From AWTP1-13 sp963832445 (GTDB lineage: Bacteria > Pseudomonadota > Alphaproteobacteria > Rhizobiales > Hyphomicrobiaceae), in NCBI GenBank assembly GCA_963832445.1, contig CAWHUM010000005.1, positions 6,759-70,758 on the forward strand: 64,000 bases of DNA, given 5' to 3'. The notes under the pieces were generated by a model. It did no database searches. It was not told the DNA's origin and saw nothing but the letters and a program-made list of their open reading frames with translations. The translations under genes and the position numbers were made by a program. Of the stretch, positions 35,328 through 43,739 are shown piece after piece. The stretch's first letter is position 1, and every line of letters begins with the position of its first letter.

Positions 35328-36338
35328 ATGACCAAGACCGATGCCAAAGGCGGGCTCGAACGCGTGCTGGTGCTGGAGGTCGCACGCGTGACGGAGGCTG
35401 CCGCCATCGCGGCGGCCAGGTTGCGCGGCCGCGGCGACGAGAAGGCCGCGGATGGAGCAGCCGTCGACGCCATGCGCAAAGAGCTCGCCAAGGTTCACAT
35501 CCAGGGCCGCGTCGTCATCGGCGAAGGCGAGATGGACGAAAGTCCGATGCTCTACATCGGCGAAGAGGTCGGCTTGGGCGACGGACCCGAGGTCGACATC
35601 GCTGTCGATCCGCTGGAGGGCACCACCATCTGCGCCAAGGGGATGCCGAACGCGCTGGCGGTCCTTGCCATTGCCGAGCGCGGCGGCCTGCTCAATGCAC
35701 CGGACATGTACATGCACAAGATCGCCATCGGACCGGGCTACCCCGACGGCATCATCGATCTCGATGCGCCCCCGGGCGACACCGTCGCCAAGCTGGCGAA
35801 AGCCAGAGGCGTCGGCGTTTCGGACATCACTGCTTGCATCCTGGACCGGCCGCGCCACGCCGAGCTGATCGCCGCCGTCCGCAAAGCTGGAGCCGGCGTG
35901 CAGCTGATCCCCGACGGCGACATCGCCGGCGTGATCTGGACCACGGACCCCAAGGAGACCGGCATAGACGTCTACCTGGGCTCCGGTGGCGCGCCCGAGG
36001 GTGTGCTGGCAGCGGCTGCGCTCAGGTGCATCGGCGGACAGATGCAGGGCCGGCTGGCCCTGGAGCTTCATTCCGAGAAGGACAGAGCGGGCCTGCTCGA
36101 ACGTGCGCTCAAAATGGGCATCAGCGACATCAAGCGCAAATACAGTATGCATGAGATGGCCTCCGGCGACGTCATCTTCTCCGCAACCGGCGTCACCGAC
36201 GGATCGCTCCTTGACGGCGTGCACTTCCGTGGTGACTTCGCCGAGACCGAGACGGTGGTGCTGCGGTCCAAGACGGGGACGGTAAGGCGCATCAAGACCA
36301 GCTTCCGCATGATCGGCACCAAAGCGCCCGGCATCTGA
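35328..36338 (+). CDS. glpX: Class II fructose-1,6-bisphosphatase
   Basis: Gluconeogenic phosphatase, 336 residues. Metal- and substrate-binding sequences are RVVIGEGEMDESPMLYIGEEVG and VDPLEGTTICAKGMPNALAVLA. GAPEGVLAAAALRCIGGQMQGRL is characteristic of GlpX. A weak GAGTGAGA lies before the ATG. It is in the same run as hom and recJ; in photosynthetic or autotrophic relatives it also serves the Calvin cycle, which cannot be decided here. Confidence 0.94.
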   Translation: MTKTDAKGGLERVLVLEVARVTEAAAIAAARLRGRGDEKAADGAAVDAMRKELAKVHIQGRVVIGEGEMDESPMLYIGEEVGLGDGPEVDIAVDPLEGTTICAKGMPNALAVLAIAERGGLLNAPDMYMHKIAIGPGYPDGIIDLDAPPGDTVAKLAKARGVGVSDITACILDRPRHAELIAAVRKAGAGVQLIPDGDIAGVIWTTDPKETGIDVYLGSGGAPEGVLAAAALRCIGGQMQGRLALELHSEKDRAGLLERALKMGISDIKRKYSMHEMASGDVIFSATGVTDGSLLDGVHFRGDFAETETVVLRSKTGTVRRIKTSFRMIGTKAPGI

Positions 36339-36429
36339 ACAAAACGGGAGCGGGCTGTAGATCGAACCCGCGAATCGGTGTCTGTGCATCGAAGCGCAAT
36401 CTGGTGCGCAGGCTATTCCGGCAGGGCCA

Positions 36430-38259
36430 ATGGGGGCCGTTCGCAAGATTCAGCCCTTTAGCGACGCCGAGGACTATCTCGGCGTGGGCGCCTCCGTGCG
36501 CGGGCTTGCCTGGCGCGAGCGCCTGGATGCGGGTGCTGCCAATGTGGCCGCGGCCATCAGCCAGCGCCACGGCCTGCCCGAACTGCTCGGCCGCGTGCTA
36601 GCAGCGCGCGGTGTGGGCCTCGACGACGTCACCGTAGCGCTCGATCCCTCGGTCAAGGCCCTGATGCCGGATCCGAGCAGCCTGCGCGACATGGATGCAG
36701 CCGCGACCCGCCTTGCCGACGCCATCGGCCGGCGCGAGCACGTGGCCATCTTCGGCGACTACGACGTGGACGGGGCGTGCTCCTCGGCCTTGCTGACGCG
36801 CTTCCTGCAAGGGCACGGGCTCGATGCCCGCATCTACATTCCCGATCGCCTGACGGAAGGCTACGGACCCAACGCCGATGCCATCAAGGCTCTCGTCGAC
36901 GACGGCGCCAGGCTGATCGTCACGGTCGACTGCGGGACCACCAGCACCGACGCGCTTGGCGTTGCCGGCACACTTGGCGCCGAGGTGGTCGTTGTCGACC
37001 ACCACCAGGCTGACGAGCGCCTCCCGCAGGTCGCAGCCCTCGTCAACCCCAATCGACAGGACGACATTTCAGGTCTCGGCTACCTGTGCGCTGCCGGCGT
37101 CGTCTTCATGCTGCTGGTGGCGACCACCCGCGAGCTGCGCCGGCGCAACTTCTACACCGGTAGCGCGACACCACCCGACCTTCTGGCCCTCCTCGATCTC
37201 GTCGCGCTCGCCACCGTATGCGACGTGGTCCCGCTCACCGGCCTCAACCGCGCCTATGTCACCAAGGGCCTGCAGGCGATGCGCCAGCGCCGCAATGTCG
37301 GTCTCAAGGCGCTCAGCGACGCGGCCGCCCTCGCCGTCGCGCCGACCACCTACCATCTGGGCTTCGTGCTGGGGCCGCGCATCAATGCAGGCGGCCGCAT
37401 CGGCGATGCAGCGCTCGGTGCACGGCTTCTCTCGATCGACGACGAGATGGAGGCGGCGCGCATCGCCGTGCTGCTCGACAAGCTCAACCGCGAGCGCAAG
37501 GCCATCGAGATGGCCATGCTCGACGAGGCGATGGCCCACGCCGATCTTCTGATCGAGGCCGACGCCACCCTGCCCTTGCTGATCGTTGCGTCGGAGGCGT
37601 TTCACAAGGGCGTCGTCGGGTTGGTGGCGAGCCGGCTGGTGGAGCGCTTTCAGCGGCCCGCCTGTGTCATCGCCTGGGAGGGCAGCGAAGGCACGGGCTC
37701 GCTCAGATCGATCGCCGGCGTCGACATCGGCGGCGCGGTGCGCGCCGCGGTGGCGGCGGGACATCTCAAGAAAGGCGGCGGCCACACCATGGCGGCCGGC
37801 CTCACCCTCGCCCGCGACCGGCTGGATGCGGCCGGCGCCTTCCTGGCCAACCGGCTCGACGGCAAGACCGCGGCGGCGCGCCTGCGCATGGCGTTACAGA
37901 TCGATGGAGCGCTGACGCCTGCCAGCGTCACCGACGAATTCATGGCGCTGATCGATCGCGCCGGGCCCTACGGCCAGGGCAACCCTGAGCCGCGCTTCGC
38001 CTTTCCCGCGCACCGCATCAAGTTCGCCAAGGTGGTCGGTTCCCAGCACGTGCGCTGCACATTGGAGGCTGGCGACGGCTCGCGGCTCGACGCGGTGGCC
38101 TTCCGCGCCGCGGACCAGCCGCTCGGCGGGGCCCTGCTCGCCACCGCCGGCATGCCGATCCACCTCGTCGGCCACCTGCGGCGTGACACCTGGAACGGCC
38201 GCGACCGCCGCGAGCTCGTCATCGAGGACGCCGCCGACCCGCGGCGAAGCGGCGGCTGA
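36430..38259 (+). CDS. recJ: Single-stranded-DNA-specific exonuclease RecJ
   Basis: 5'-3' exonuclease for repair and recombination, 609 residues. DHH phosphoesterase motifs are FGDYDVDGACSSALL (motif I) and VVDHHQADERLPQ (motif III). LGFVLGPRINAGGRIGDA is followed by the DHHA1 sequence KGGGHTMAAGLTL. The C-terminal OB fold includes AHRIKFAKVVGSQHVRCTLEAGDG. The last gene before tRNA-Glu and thus the last core gene before the island. Confidence 0.95.
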   Translation: MGAVRKIQPFSDAEDYLGVGASVRGLAWRERLDAGAANVAAAISQRHGLPELLGRVLAARGVGLDDVTVALDPSVKALMPDPSSLRDMDAAATRLADAIGRREHVAIFGDYDVDGACSSALLTRFLQGHGLDARIYIPDRLTEGYGPNADAIKALVDDGARLIVTVDCGTTSTDALGVAGTLGAEVVVVDHHQADERLPQVAALVNPNRQDDISGLGYLCAAGVVFMLLVATTRELRRRNFYTGSATPPDLLALLDLVALATVCDVVPLTGLNRAYVTKGLQAMRQRRNVGLKALSDAAALAVAPTTYHLGFVLGPRINAGGRIGDAALGARLLSIDDEMEAARIAVLLDKLNRERKAIEMAMLDEAMAHADLLIEADATLPLLIVASEAFHKGVVGLVASRLVERFQRPACVIAWEGSEGTGSLRSIAGVDIGGAVRAAVAAGHLKKGGGHTMAAGLTLARDRLDAAGAFLANRLDGKTAAARLRMALQIDGALTPASVTDEFMALIDRAGPYGQGNPEPRFAFPAHRIKFAKVVGSQHVRCTLEAGDGSRLDAVAFRAADQPLGGALLATAGMPIHLVGHLRRDTWNGRDRRELVIEDAADPRRSGG

Positions 38260-38389
38260 GCGCTCGATGGCCCGGCGCCGTAAAGCCTGGCAGTTGTGAA
38301 GTGCTCACGGTCGAGCGGCGCTTGCTTGCCACGCTCGGGAAACCTCACTATATCGGGCCGTCCCTGCCGCAGCGCACCGTAGCGCCGGA

Positions 38390-38464
38390 GCTCCCTTCGT
38401 CTATCGGTTAGGACGTCAGATTTTCAATCTGAAAAGACGGGTTCGACTCCCGTAGGGAGCGCCA
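38390..38464 (+). tRNA. tRNA-Glu (anticodon TTC)
   Basis: The acceptor arms GCTCCCT and AGGGAGC, the D-loop ATCGGTTAGGAC, the anticodon stem-loop CAGATTTTCAATCTG with TTC in the centre, the T-loop GGTTCGACTCC, discriminator G and encoded CCA are all present. It is the integration target of the adjacent island, whose integrase starts just beyond it. Confidence 0.96.
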
Positions 38465-38479
38465 TTTGATTTCAGAAAC

Positions 38480-39715
38480 TTAGCTGGCATCGCCAGTTCC
38501 ATTCTGACTTCCCACCTGGCGTCCTATTCTGACAACCGCGCCACTTTTGTTCCCATCGACATGGGCGCGCCGCTGGCGCGAGGCGGTGATACGCTGCACC
38601 TCCGTCTGCTTCAAGTAGACGCGCAGCGCCTGCCCCGTCTTATGCCCTGATTTCGCGCGCAACTGCTGTTCGGTTGCGCCGGCGTCTGCCTGTTCGGTTA
38701 GGCCGCCATGCCGACACACGTCAAGCGTGACGTGGGCTCCTAGTCGAGCGTGCTCGCGCGCCTCGCGCACCTTGCGCTGTGCGTACTCGGACGAATAGGG
38801 CCGCGCGGGACCGCGCCTGCCGGCCGTGAGCACGATCGGCAGTCCGAGCCTCGGAAGGCCAGCCAGGTACTCTTCGAGCTCGGGGTAGAACGGACCTTGC
38901 TCATCGTGCAGGGGCAGCCGAACCTCTACATCGTTTTTCTTGTGGCGGATGAGAACGTAGTCAGGCGGACAGTAATCGCTCCATGTGATGGCGCCAGCCA
39001 GCACGTTCTCAGGCCGCTGGTGCCATTCGAAGCAGATCAGCGCTGCGGCACCCAAGTGCGGCTCGCCGATCTCCTTGAGAGCGTGCGCCAGCGCGTAGGC
39101 CTCACTCCTGGTGGCTGCTGGCTTCACGGCTCTCTTGCCCACCCGCTCCACTTTTGCCCAGGGATTGCCAGCGGGCACGACCGTGTGGTGCTTGCGCTGT
39201 ACGACATTCCACGCCCGGCGGGCCACATCGATGGTGTAGCCGGCCACTGTGGCGCGGTCTGCCTTCCGCGGGCCCTGGAGCAGGTTCTCGTAGAACTTGT
39301 CAACTGCACGCGGGGTTATCGAACTGAGCGGAAGGTGCGCTGCGGTGCACCCCATCGTGGTCGGCATGTCCTCGATGGCGCGCATCGCCCGCTCGTATCC
39401 GCCTTTCGCGCGCGCGTTGACCTTCTTCTGGAACAGATGGTGCCGACGGTATTGATCGAAGAGCCAGCCCAGCGTGCCGTACCCGGGCTGCGCTTCATCA
39501 ACCTTTTCTACGGCGCGGCCATCACGCCAAGCGTCAAAGTGGGCGTTGAGAACATGCGCGCGTTCGACTGCTTCTGCATAAGTCGATCCCAGAGCTTCTC
39601 GTCCGAGGGTAAAACCTGCGGCGACGTCGCGCTTGTGCGGATTCCAGTAATACGCCGTCCCGCCCCCTTTGAGGCGCTTCTCGATCATGTAGCGGGGCCA
39701 GCCGACGGGCTTCAT
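38480..39715 (-). CDS. Tyrosine-type site-specific integrase of the island
   Basis: Phage-type tyrosine recombinase of 411 residues. Catalytic residues can be followed in order: Arg in CFEWHQRPENVLAG, Lys in HKKNDVEVRLPL, RHGG in TLDVCRHGGLTEQ (the box normally HxxR is altered to CRHGG), His in KSGHKTGQALRVYLKQT and the nucleophile Tyr in RVYLKQ. The gene ends 16 bp after the tRNA-Glu CCA, as usual for elements attached there. The frame is open to 39799, but the protein most likely begins at MKPVGWPRYMIEKRL, which overlaps the upstream gene's TGA by 4 bp. Confidence 0.85.
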   Translation of the reverse strand: MKPVGWPRYMIEKRLKGGGTAYYWNPHKRDVAAGFTLGREALGSTYAEAVERAHVLNAHFDAWRDGRAVEKVDEAQPGYGTLGWLFDQYRRHHLFQKKVNARAKGGYERAMRAIEDMPTTMGCTAAHLPLSSITPRAVDKFYENLLQGPRKADRATVAGYTIDVARRAWNVVQRKHHTVVPAGNPWAKVERVGKRAVKPAATRSEAYALAHALKEIGEPHLGAAALICFEWHQRPENVLAGAITWSDYCPPDYVLIRHKKNDVEVRLPLHDEQGPFYPELEEYLAGLPRLGLPIVLTAGRRGPARPYSSEYAQRKVREAREHARLGAHVTLDVCRHGGLTEQADAGATEQQLRAKSGHKTGQALRVYLKQTEVQRITASRQRRAHVDGNKSGAVVRIGRQVGSQNGTGDAS

Positions 39716-39951
39716 AACACGTCGGCGGCATCCAGGATCGTCCCGGCCGAGCTGCCGCCCAGCCTTGCGATCCGTTGGTCCAATTCCGTCTTCCGCCACA
39801 CGTCCCCCCGACCCTGTATGCGGATCGGATGAGGATACACTGTGCCGACCCGACGACGGAAGGCTCGAATGGAGCGCTCGCCCATGTACGCCGCGGCGTC
39901 GTGGGCGGACATGAGTGCTGGCCAGGGTTTGGAAAGTTCAGTTTCAAGCAT
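39712..39951 (-). CDS. Small helix-turn-helix, excisionase-like protein, 79 aa
   Basis: Its stop overlaps the integrase start (ATGA), a common arrangement for xis-int pairs. The middle SAHDAAAYMGERSIRAFRRRVGTVYPHPIRIQGRGDVWRKTELDQRIARL has the layout of a MerR-like/excisionase winged helix: a short HTH, a basic turn, then a WxxxxLD segment. It would bind att-site DNA and direct excision. The identification rests on shape and context only. Confidence 0.6.
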   Translation of the reverse strand: MLETELSKPWPALMSAHDAAAYMGERSIRAFRRRVGTVYPHPIRIQGRGDVWRKTELDQRIARLGGSSAGTILDAADVL

Positions 39952-40191
39952 GCGGGTTCCCTTCCGGAGCCGCGCGTAAGCGCGACAACCGCGAGCAGTT
40001 GCTCAACAAAAAGGAACCCCGCACGGCCATTGGACCAGCATGCAGCCGGCAGCGTTGCAGGGATGCCATCCCCCCACAGGATCTCAGCGAGATCCCCAAC
40101 CGCGATGGCAAATGGCAATCTACAGCGATGCGCGGCGACAGGGGAATACGGCGCGTGTTCAAAGCTGGGGACAAGGTCGCCAAGAACGGCA

Positions 40192-40416
40192 TTACGTTGC
40201 GCTCCTAGCGATGAAGGCACGGGTCTTGACCTTCGCTGCCATCCACGCTCGCACTTCGCTTTCCAGGAACGCTGTTCGGTTAGGCGATATGAGGACCGGC
40301 GCTGGGAATCGGCCGGCCTTGACCTCACGCCAAAGCGTCGCGGCACTGAACCCCACAATTCGCAAGACTTCAGGTCGCGGCAGGAAGCGATCGGCCGCGA
40401 CCGGGAGCTCGGTCAT
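40192..40416 (-). CDS. AlpA-family DNA-binding regulator
   Basis: 74-residue single HTH protein: FLPRPEVLRIVGFSAATLWREVKAGRFPAPVLISPNRTAFLESEVRAWMAAK is the AlpA/Xis type 2 pattern, with the RFPAPV turn followed by the V/F-x-x-W wing. AlpA activates the integrase gene of prophage CP4-57 and such genes are common next to island integrases. The start is uncertain; ATG at 40443, GTG at 40419 and ATG at 40416 are in frame, with GGAGG about 8 nt before the GTG. Confidence 0.75.
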   Translation of the reverse strand: MTELPVAADRFLPRPEVLRIVGFSAATLWREVKAGRFPAPVLISPNRTAFLESEVRAWMAAKVKTRAFIARSAT

Positions 40417-40518
40417 CACGTTTGCATCCTCCTGCGTGCACATGCGTGCTGGGGAGATGCAGTGATATTTCTCGAATGAGGCTGGGGTAGTCGAGCGGCA
40501 AAAACGGCAAATGCGGCA

Positions 40519-41187
40519 TCAGCCGGATGAGCCGGGCCAGTGCCTCTTGCGAAAGGTGCGAAAGGCCTTCTCTTCGGGAATGTGCTCGTCCTTCAAGCCC
40601 AAACTCTTCATTCTAGCGGAGAGCCGCTGGCGAAGCTCTACAGGCCGCAGGAGGCTTAGTTCAGATGGTGAGGCCCCGTCGGCGATTTCCGCGTCATACG
40701 CCTTTTTGATCTTGAACTGTTGGGGCGGCAGCTTGGGCTCGGGTCTCCCGCGTCCACTAAGTGCTCTCTTCAGACCTGCCCGGTGAACCGTGACGTTCTT
40801 CCAGAAGCGGCCTTGTCCGTGCGGTGCACTTTCCGGCCTTAGCCATGTATCGCCGTCCTCTTGGTCAGCCAGGACCAGGTCAGCGGCCTGCTCCGGTGGC
40901 AAAGAGCTTCTGGGGTGCACTCTATCGACGGTGCCGTTCGGACCGTGCCCGCGACGATCGACGGCTACGCCGCGTGCCTGAACCTTCCCATCGGAGACAA
41001 GATCGCGCAGGACACGCCAGGCTTTTCCTGCCGTCTCGACGCCGGGCCGAGCTTTGGCGTCGCCCCGGGCTCGACGCAGCGCAAAGTCTGAGGCGATCGA
41101 TCGCGAAGAGGCCCTGTCGAGCTCCACCTCCATCGCGAAGCTCTCATCGAGGGTCGCGACGTAGGCCGCTGCCGTGGACAAAGGCAT
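40519..41187 (-). CDS. Hypothetical island protein, 222 aa
   Basis: Not recognised. From the ATG at 41187 it begins PLSTAAAYVATLDESFAMEVELDRASS; the central part has GKAWRVLRDLVSDGKVQARGVAV, and the C-terminus is very basic (LRPVELRQRLSARMKSLGLKDEHIPEEKAFRTFRKRHW). It looks like a soluble, perhaps nucleic-acid-binding protein. The frame stays open to 41616, but the added N-terminus has a Ser/Arg/Pro-rich composition and is probably not translated; the 310 bp before 41498 otherwise hold nothing clear. It is the fourth minus-strand gene of the integrase end. Confidence 0.55.
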   Translation of the reverse strand: MPLSTAAAYVATLDESFAMEVELDRASSRSIASDFALRRARGDAKARPGVETAGKAWRVLRDLVSDGKVQARGVAVDRRGHGPNGTVDRVHPRSSLPPEQAADLVLADQEDGDTWLRPESAPHGQGRFWKNVTVHRAGLKRALSGRGRPEPKLPPQQFKIKKAYDAEIADGASPSELSLLRPVELRQRLSARMKSLGLKDEHIPEEKAFRTFRKRHWPGSSG

Positions 41188-41497
41188 CCACGCGGGGATT
41201 GATGGCGGCTGCGCTGGCAGCTTGGACAACAGTGCGCGTCTCCGGGCGCCTCCAAGATAAGGAAGCGCGGCAACCTGGTGGAGACCCAGGGGTTCGGGGA
41301 TCAGCCTAGCCGCGCCTTCCGATACTACGCTTGCGCTGAAACTGATGCAGCGGCCCCAGCAGCCTTTTCCCCAGATCGCTCGTTGCGGCAGCAACTGCCG
41401 TGGCGAACCCTCTTTCGCTTGCCTGTTGCAAGCCGTCCGTGGGATTAGATGCAGTGTCAGTGGCGTCCGTGTTGGCTGAAGCTCAGACGGTCGCGGG

Positions 41498-42163
41498 ATG
41501 ACACTCCACACCCCACCAATCGAAGCAGAGACGGTTTCGGAACTGGCGCAGCCGTCACGGCTTGCAAGCCTGTTGCGGCGCGGGCTCGGACTGGTCGGCA
41601 TCAATGGATCAAACAATGTATTCGAACAGGGGGTTCAACACGGGGATGCGCACGGCGAGCCACATGGTGAACCACATGGGAGTCATCACGGGGTTCACAA
41701 GGGGCTTCCGAATGGGTTCAGCAAGGGAACCATGCATGGGGAGCGACATGGGGATGCGCACGCAGGCGCGCACCCGAAGCTGGACACAGCGTCTATCGAG
41801 CAGGAGCTAGGACTCAAGTTCCACTTGATTGGCGGCTTTGTGCTTGCGCTGGAGCCGGACCAGGAACCACTACCCTCGCCCGGCGCGCATGCCGAAGCTT
41901 TCCTGCGCTGGCTCCAGGAACAGCCATTGTTCCCCGGCAATGAGGTTTCAGCTCGTCTGCTGCAGCACGAGCTGTATCCGCGTTTTGCGGAATACACGCG
42001 ATGCACCGTTTATTGCTGGAGCACCATTGCGCGGCGTCTCGCGCGGCTGCCGGGCGTGGAAAAGCGGCAGGTGGACTGCCGCGGTGGATCAGAGCGACAG
42101 GGGTACTCACCTGTTGTGTACAGAATCCCGGCGCGCCAGTTGAGCGAAACCTCCGCGCAGTAA
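41498..42163 (+). CDS. His-Gly-repeat protein with winged-helix-like C-terminus
   Basis: 221 residues, unrecognised. Residues about 46-90 form a low-complexity tract of short HG-containing steps (QHGDAHGEPHGEPHGSHHG and onward), rich in His and Gly, which could bind metal ions. The C-terminal ~110 residues look like a compact alpha/beta DNA-binding unit: GNEVSARLLQHELYPRFAEYT, then TVYCWSTIARRLARLPGVEKRQVDCRGG, ending in VVYRIPARQ. The DNA of the tract has repeated CACATGG/CACGG words, so slippage may change its length. It is convergent with the 42357 gene. Confidence 0.6.
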   Translation: MTLHTPPIEAETVSELAQPSRLASLLRRGLGLVGINGSNNVFEQGVQHGDAHGEPHGEPHGSHHGVHKGLPNGFSKGTMHGERHGDAHAGAHPKLDTASIEQELGLKFHLIGGFVLALEPDQEPLPSPGAHAEAFLRWLQEQPLFPGNEVSARLLQHELYPRFAEYTRCTVYCWSTIARRLARLPGVEKRQVDCRGGSERQGYSPVVYRIPARQLSETSAQ

Positions 42164-42208
42164 CGGTCCGCCCCTGACCCTATCGAGACTGGGCTGCTCA
42201 CCGCCGCA

Positions 42209-42255
42209 GCGGAAAGGTCTAGTTGTTGGAGACAGGGGGTGTCGCCTGAACTAGT
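42209..42255 (+). repeat. 47-bp paired element, copy A
   Basis: It begins GCGGAAAGGTCTAGT and ends ACTAGT, like copy B at 43270-43316, with the same length but a different 26-bp interior. CTAGT and ACTAG form the outer stem of a possible hairpin. The two copies bracket the parS-like site and the 225-residue gene. Confidence 0.6.
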
Positions 42256-42293
42256 CCTTTCGTTGGCGCCCCGGTACGGAAGGGGAACCAAAT

Positions 42294-42309
42294 TGTTTCA
42301 CGAGAAACA
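42294..42309. promoter_or_regulatory. parS-like centromere site
   Basis: TGTTTCACGAGAAACA differs at one position from the chromosomal parS palindrome TGTTTCACGTGAAACA bound by ParB. Seven bases later CGTGAAAC (42317-42324) forms a perfect inverted copy of GTTTCACG, and GAAACGTTTC (42320-42329) is itself palindromic. The cluster lies between two convergent genes, where a promoter is not needed. Confidence 0.5.
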
Positions 42310-42356
42310 CGTTGCGCGTGAAACGTTTCTGGTGAAGCCCGTATTGCTATGCAATT

Positions 42357-43034
42357 TCAGGCGGCCTCAGGTGCCGGCCCGCGCGCATAGATCTCCTTCG
42401 CCCGCCGAATGACAAGGTCGGCCGCCATCTCAAACAGGTCTTCGGCATTCTCAGGGTGGCCTGTGCCATGCGCCGCTTCGAAGGCGTGGTCGAGGGCTCC
42501 GACAGCGAGGTAGGCGGCGAGCTCGATCCGGGAAGCCAACCGCATCGGACGCCTGCCTTCGATCGGCGCTATAGCCCTGAGGCAGTCGTGCACCTGGTCC
42601 AAATCTTCCTGTTCCATCCCGCTCACGAGAAGCTCAGCTATCTGCGTGTCCCAGGAAGGCGGCTTGTTCGCTTTGGCATCCTCGATCGCCCGGTACTCGG
42701 CGATCGCATCTTTCCATTCCTTGACCCGATCAGCCGGCCAGTTCTCTGACATCCCTTCGACATAGAGCAAGCCGGTCTTCTTGTAGGCGTAGATCGCCTC
42801 GGGAGGGGCGCCTGCCCTTGTCATCGCCTGAATTGTTTCGGCCTGCATATGTACAGGCGATATTGATCGAGGCTCATCTGGATCCGGGTCAAAGAATACC
42901 GGATCACCAGGGCCCGGATCGCGCCCAAATTTCTCGCGGAACCGCTTCTGTTGACCGCGCAGTACCTCGACCGCACGATCGGAGAGGTGCAGATGTGTCT
43001 TGTCCTTCCGCTTGCGTCGGCGGCTTTTCGGCAT
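42357..43034 (-). CDS. Hypothetical island protein with basic N-terminus, 225 aa
   Basis: Starts at PKSRRRKRKDKTHLHLSDRAVEVLRGQQKRFREKFGRDPGPGD, a strongly basic head like those of nucleic-acid-binding proteins. A DPDPDEPRS segment and a helical body follow (AGAPPEAIYAYKKTGLLYVEG, MRLASRIELAAYLAVGALDHAFE). No family is recognised; the VFFDPDPDEP stretch recalls phage or transposon accessory proteins but this is weak. An in-frame ATG at 43058 would add eight residues. It lies between the paired 47-bp elements. Confidence 0.55.
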   Translation of the reverse strand: MPKSRRRKRKDKTHLHLSDRAVEVLRGQQKRFREKFGRDPGPGDPVFFDPDPDEPRSISPVHMQAETIQAMTRAGAPPEAIYAYKKTGLLYVEGMSENWPADRVKEWKDAIAEYRAIEDAKANKPPSWDTQIAELLVSGMEQEDLDQVHDCLRAIAPIEGRRPMRLASRIELAAYLAVGALDHAFEAAHGTGHPENAEDLFEMAADLVIRRAKEIYARGPAPEAA

Positions 43035-43269
43035 GTGCAAAGCATACTCCGCCAGCACGACAGCGCGAAGTACTCAACTGAACGAGCGAGCGCGGAATGT
43101 CCGCGATGCGCTAGCTGCAATATGATCAAACCGCTGCGGCGGGATGCTAAGAAATGGCATGACGGTGGGCCCGAACCTTGCGGTCTAGGGAAGAAGCGTG
43201 GCGCTCACCGGACAGCGTCAATTTGGTTGACCGGGGGTGTCAACGAAAGTGACGACCGGTCGTGCCGCT

Positions 43270-43316
43270 GCGGAAAGGTCTAGTGCCACCGAGACGGGAG
43301 CGTCGGCGAGACTAGT
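43270..43316 (+). repeat. 47-bp paired element, copy B
   Basis: Same orientation, ends and length as copy A: GCGGAAAGGTCTAGT at one end and ACTAGT at the other. CTAGT...ACTAG with inner CCGAGAC and GTCGG can fold. It is 1,061 bp from copy A, measured start to start. Confidence 0.6.
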
Positions 43317-43389
43317 GGTTCAAAGGGTAAGCGCCTCAAGTGACTTGCGGAGGCGTAGGCACCGCCGCGCGCATGTCGATGCTGCTGCC

Positions 43390-43539
43390 TCAGAAGAGAT
43401 CGCCCCGATCTCTATTGGCCTCGCGCCAGGCCTTGGTCTTGACCTTCACCCAATTGCACCTGCCTGCGCGGTAGGGTTGATCCAGTGCTTCGAGACGATG
43501 CCCGGCTTGTTCATAGGTATTTTCCGAATCTAGCTCGCG
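43390..43539 (-). pseudogene. Relic of the C-terminal end of an ATP-dependent DNA ligase-like gene
   Basis: A 50-codon open stretch on the minus strand reads, up to its stop, LDQPYRAGRCNWVKVKTKAW followed by REANRDRGDLF. YRxGR...W(V/L)KVK is the motif V region of ATP-dependent ligases of the LigD type, here followed by the type of tail that ends some rhizobial ligase genes. Nothing upstream is open. It is therefore a fragment, with moderate confidence in its parent. Confidence 0.4.
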
Positions 43540-43672
43540 GCGCGGGCGGGTGCGCCTATGGCGTCGATCCTCCGGCGCCGTCGCTGCCGGTCGGTCCCTC
43601 GGGAGGCGCTGCCCCTACCCCGCAGCGTCGGCGTCCTGATTGGCCTCGGGGCGGCCAGCCCGTGATCAGCGG

Positions 43673-43704
43673 CCTCGGGTTGGCTTGCCCCGCCTAACCC
43701 GAGG
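43673..43704. terminator. Strong hairpin, CCTCGGGTT/AACCCGAGG
   Basis: A perfect 9-bp stem around a 14-bp loop, 35 bp before the 43740 gene. There is no T-run on either strand. It may be a terminator remnant or a structured leader. Confidence 0.45.
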
Positions 43705-43739
43705 TCCTGAGCTTTGTATCCGGGACATAGGAGGACTAG

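Larger units (their letters stand above)
43035..43739. other. 705-bp region without an intact gene
   Basis: Contains 47-bp element B, a minus-strand DNA-ligase-like relic, and a perfect 9-bp stem hairpin just before the 43740 gene; each is listed separately. The rest shows only Arg/Ala-rich shadow frames. Confidence 0.5.

Noticed and set aside
40519..41616. 365-residue version of the 40519 gene
   Set aside because: The first 143 residues have Ser/Pro/Arg-rich non-coding character; the version from 41187 is kept.
43237..43533. 98-codon plus-strand frame
   Set aside because: It overlaps the 47-bp element and the ligase-like relic on the other strand and has shadow composition.
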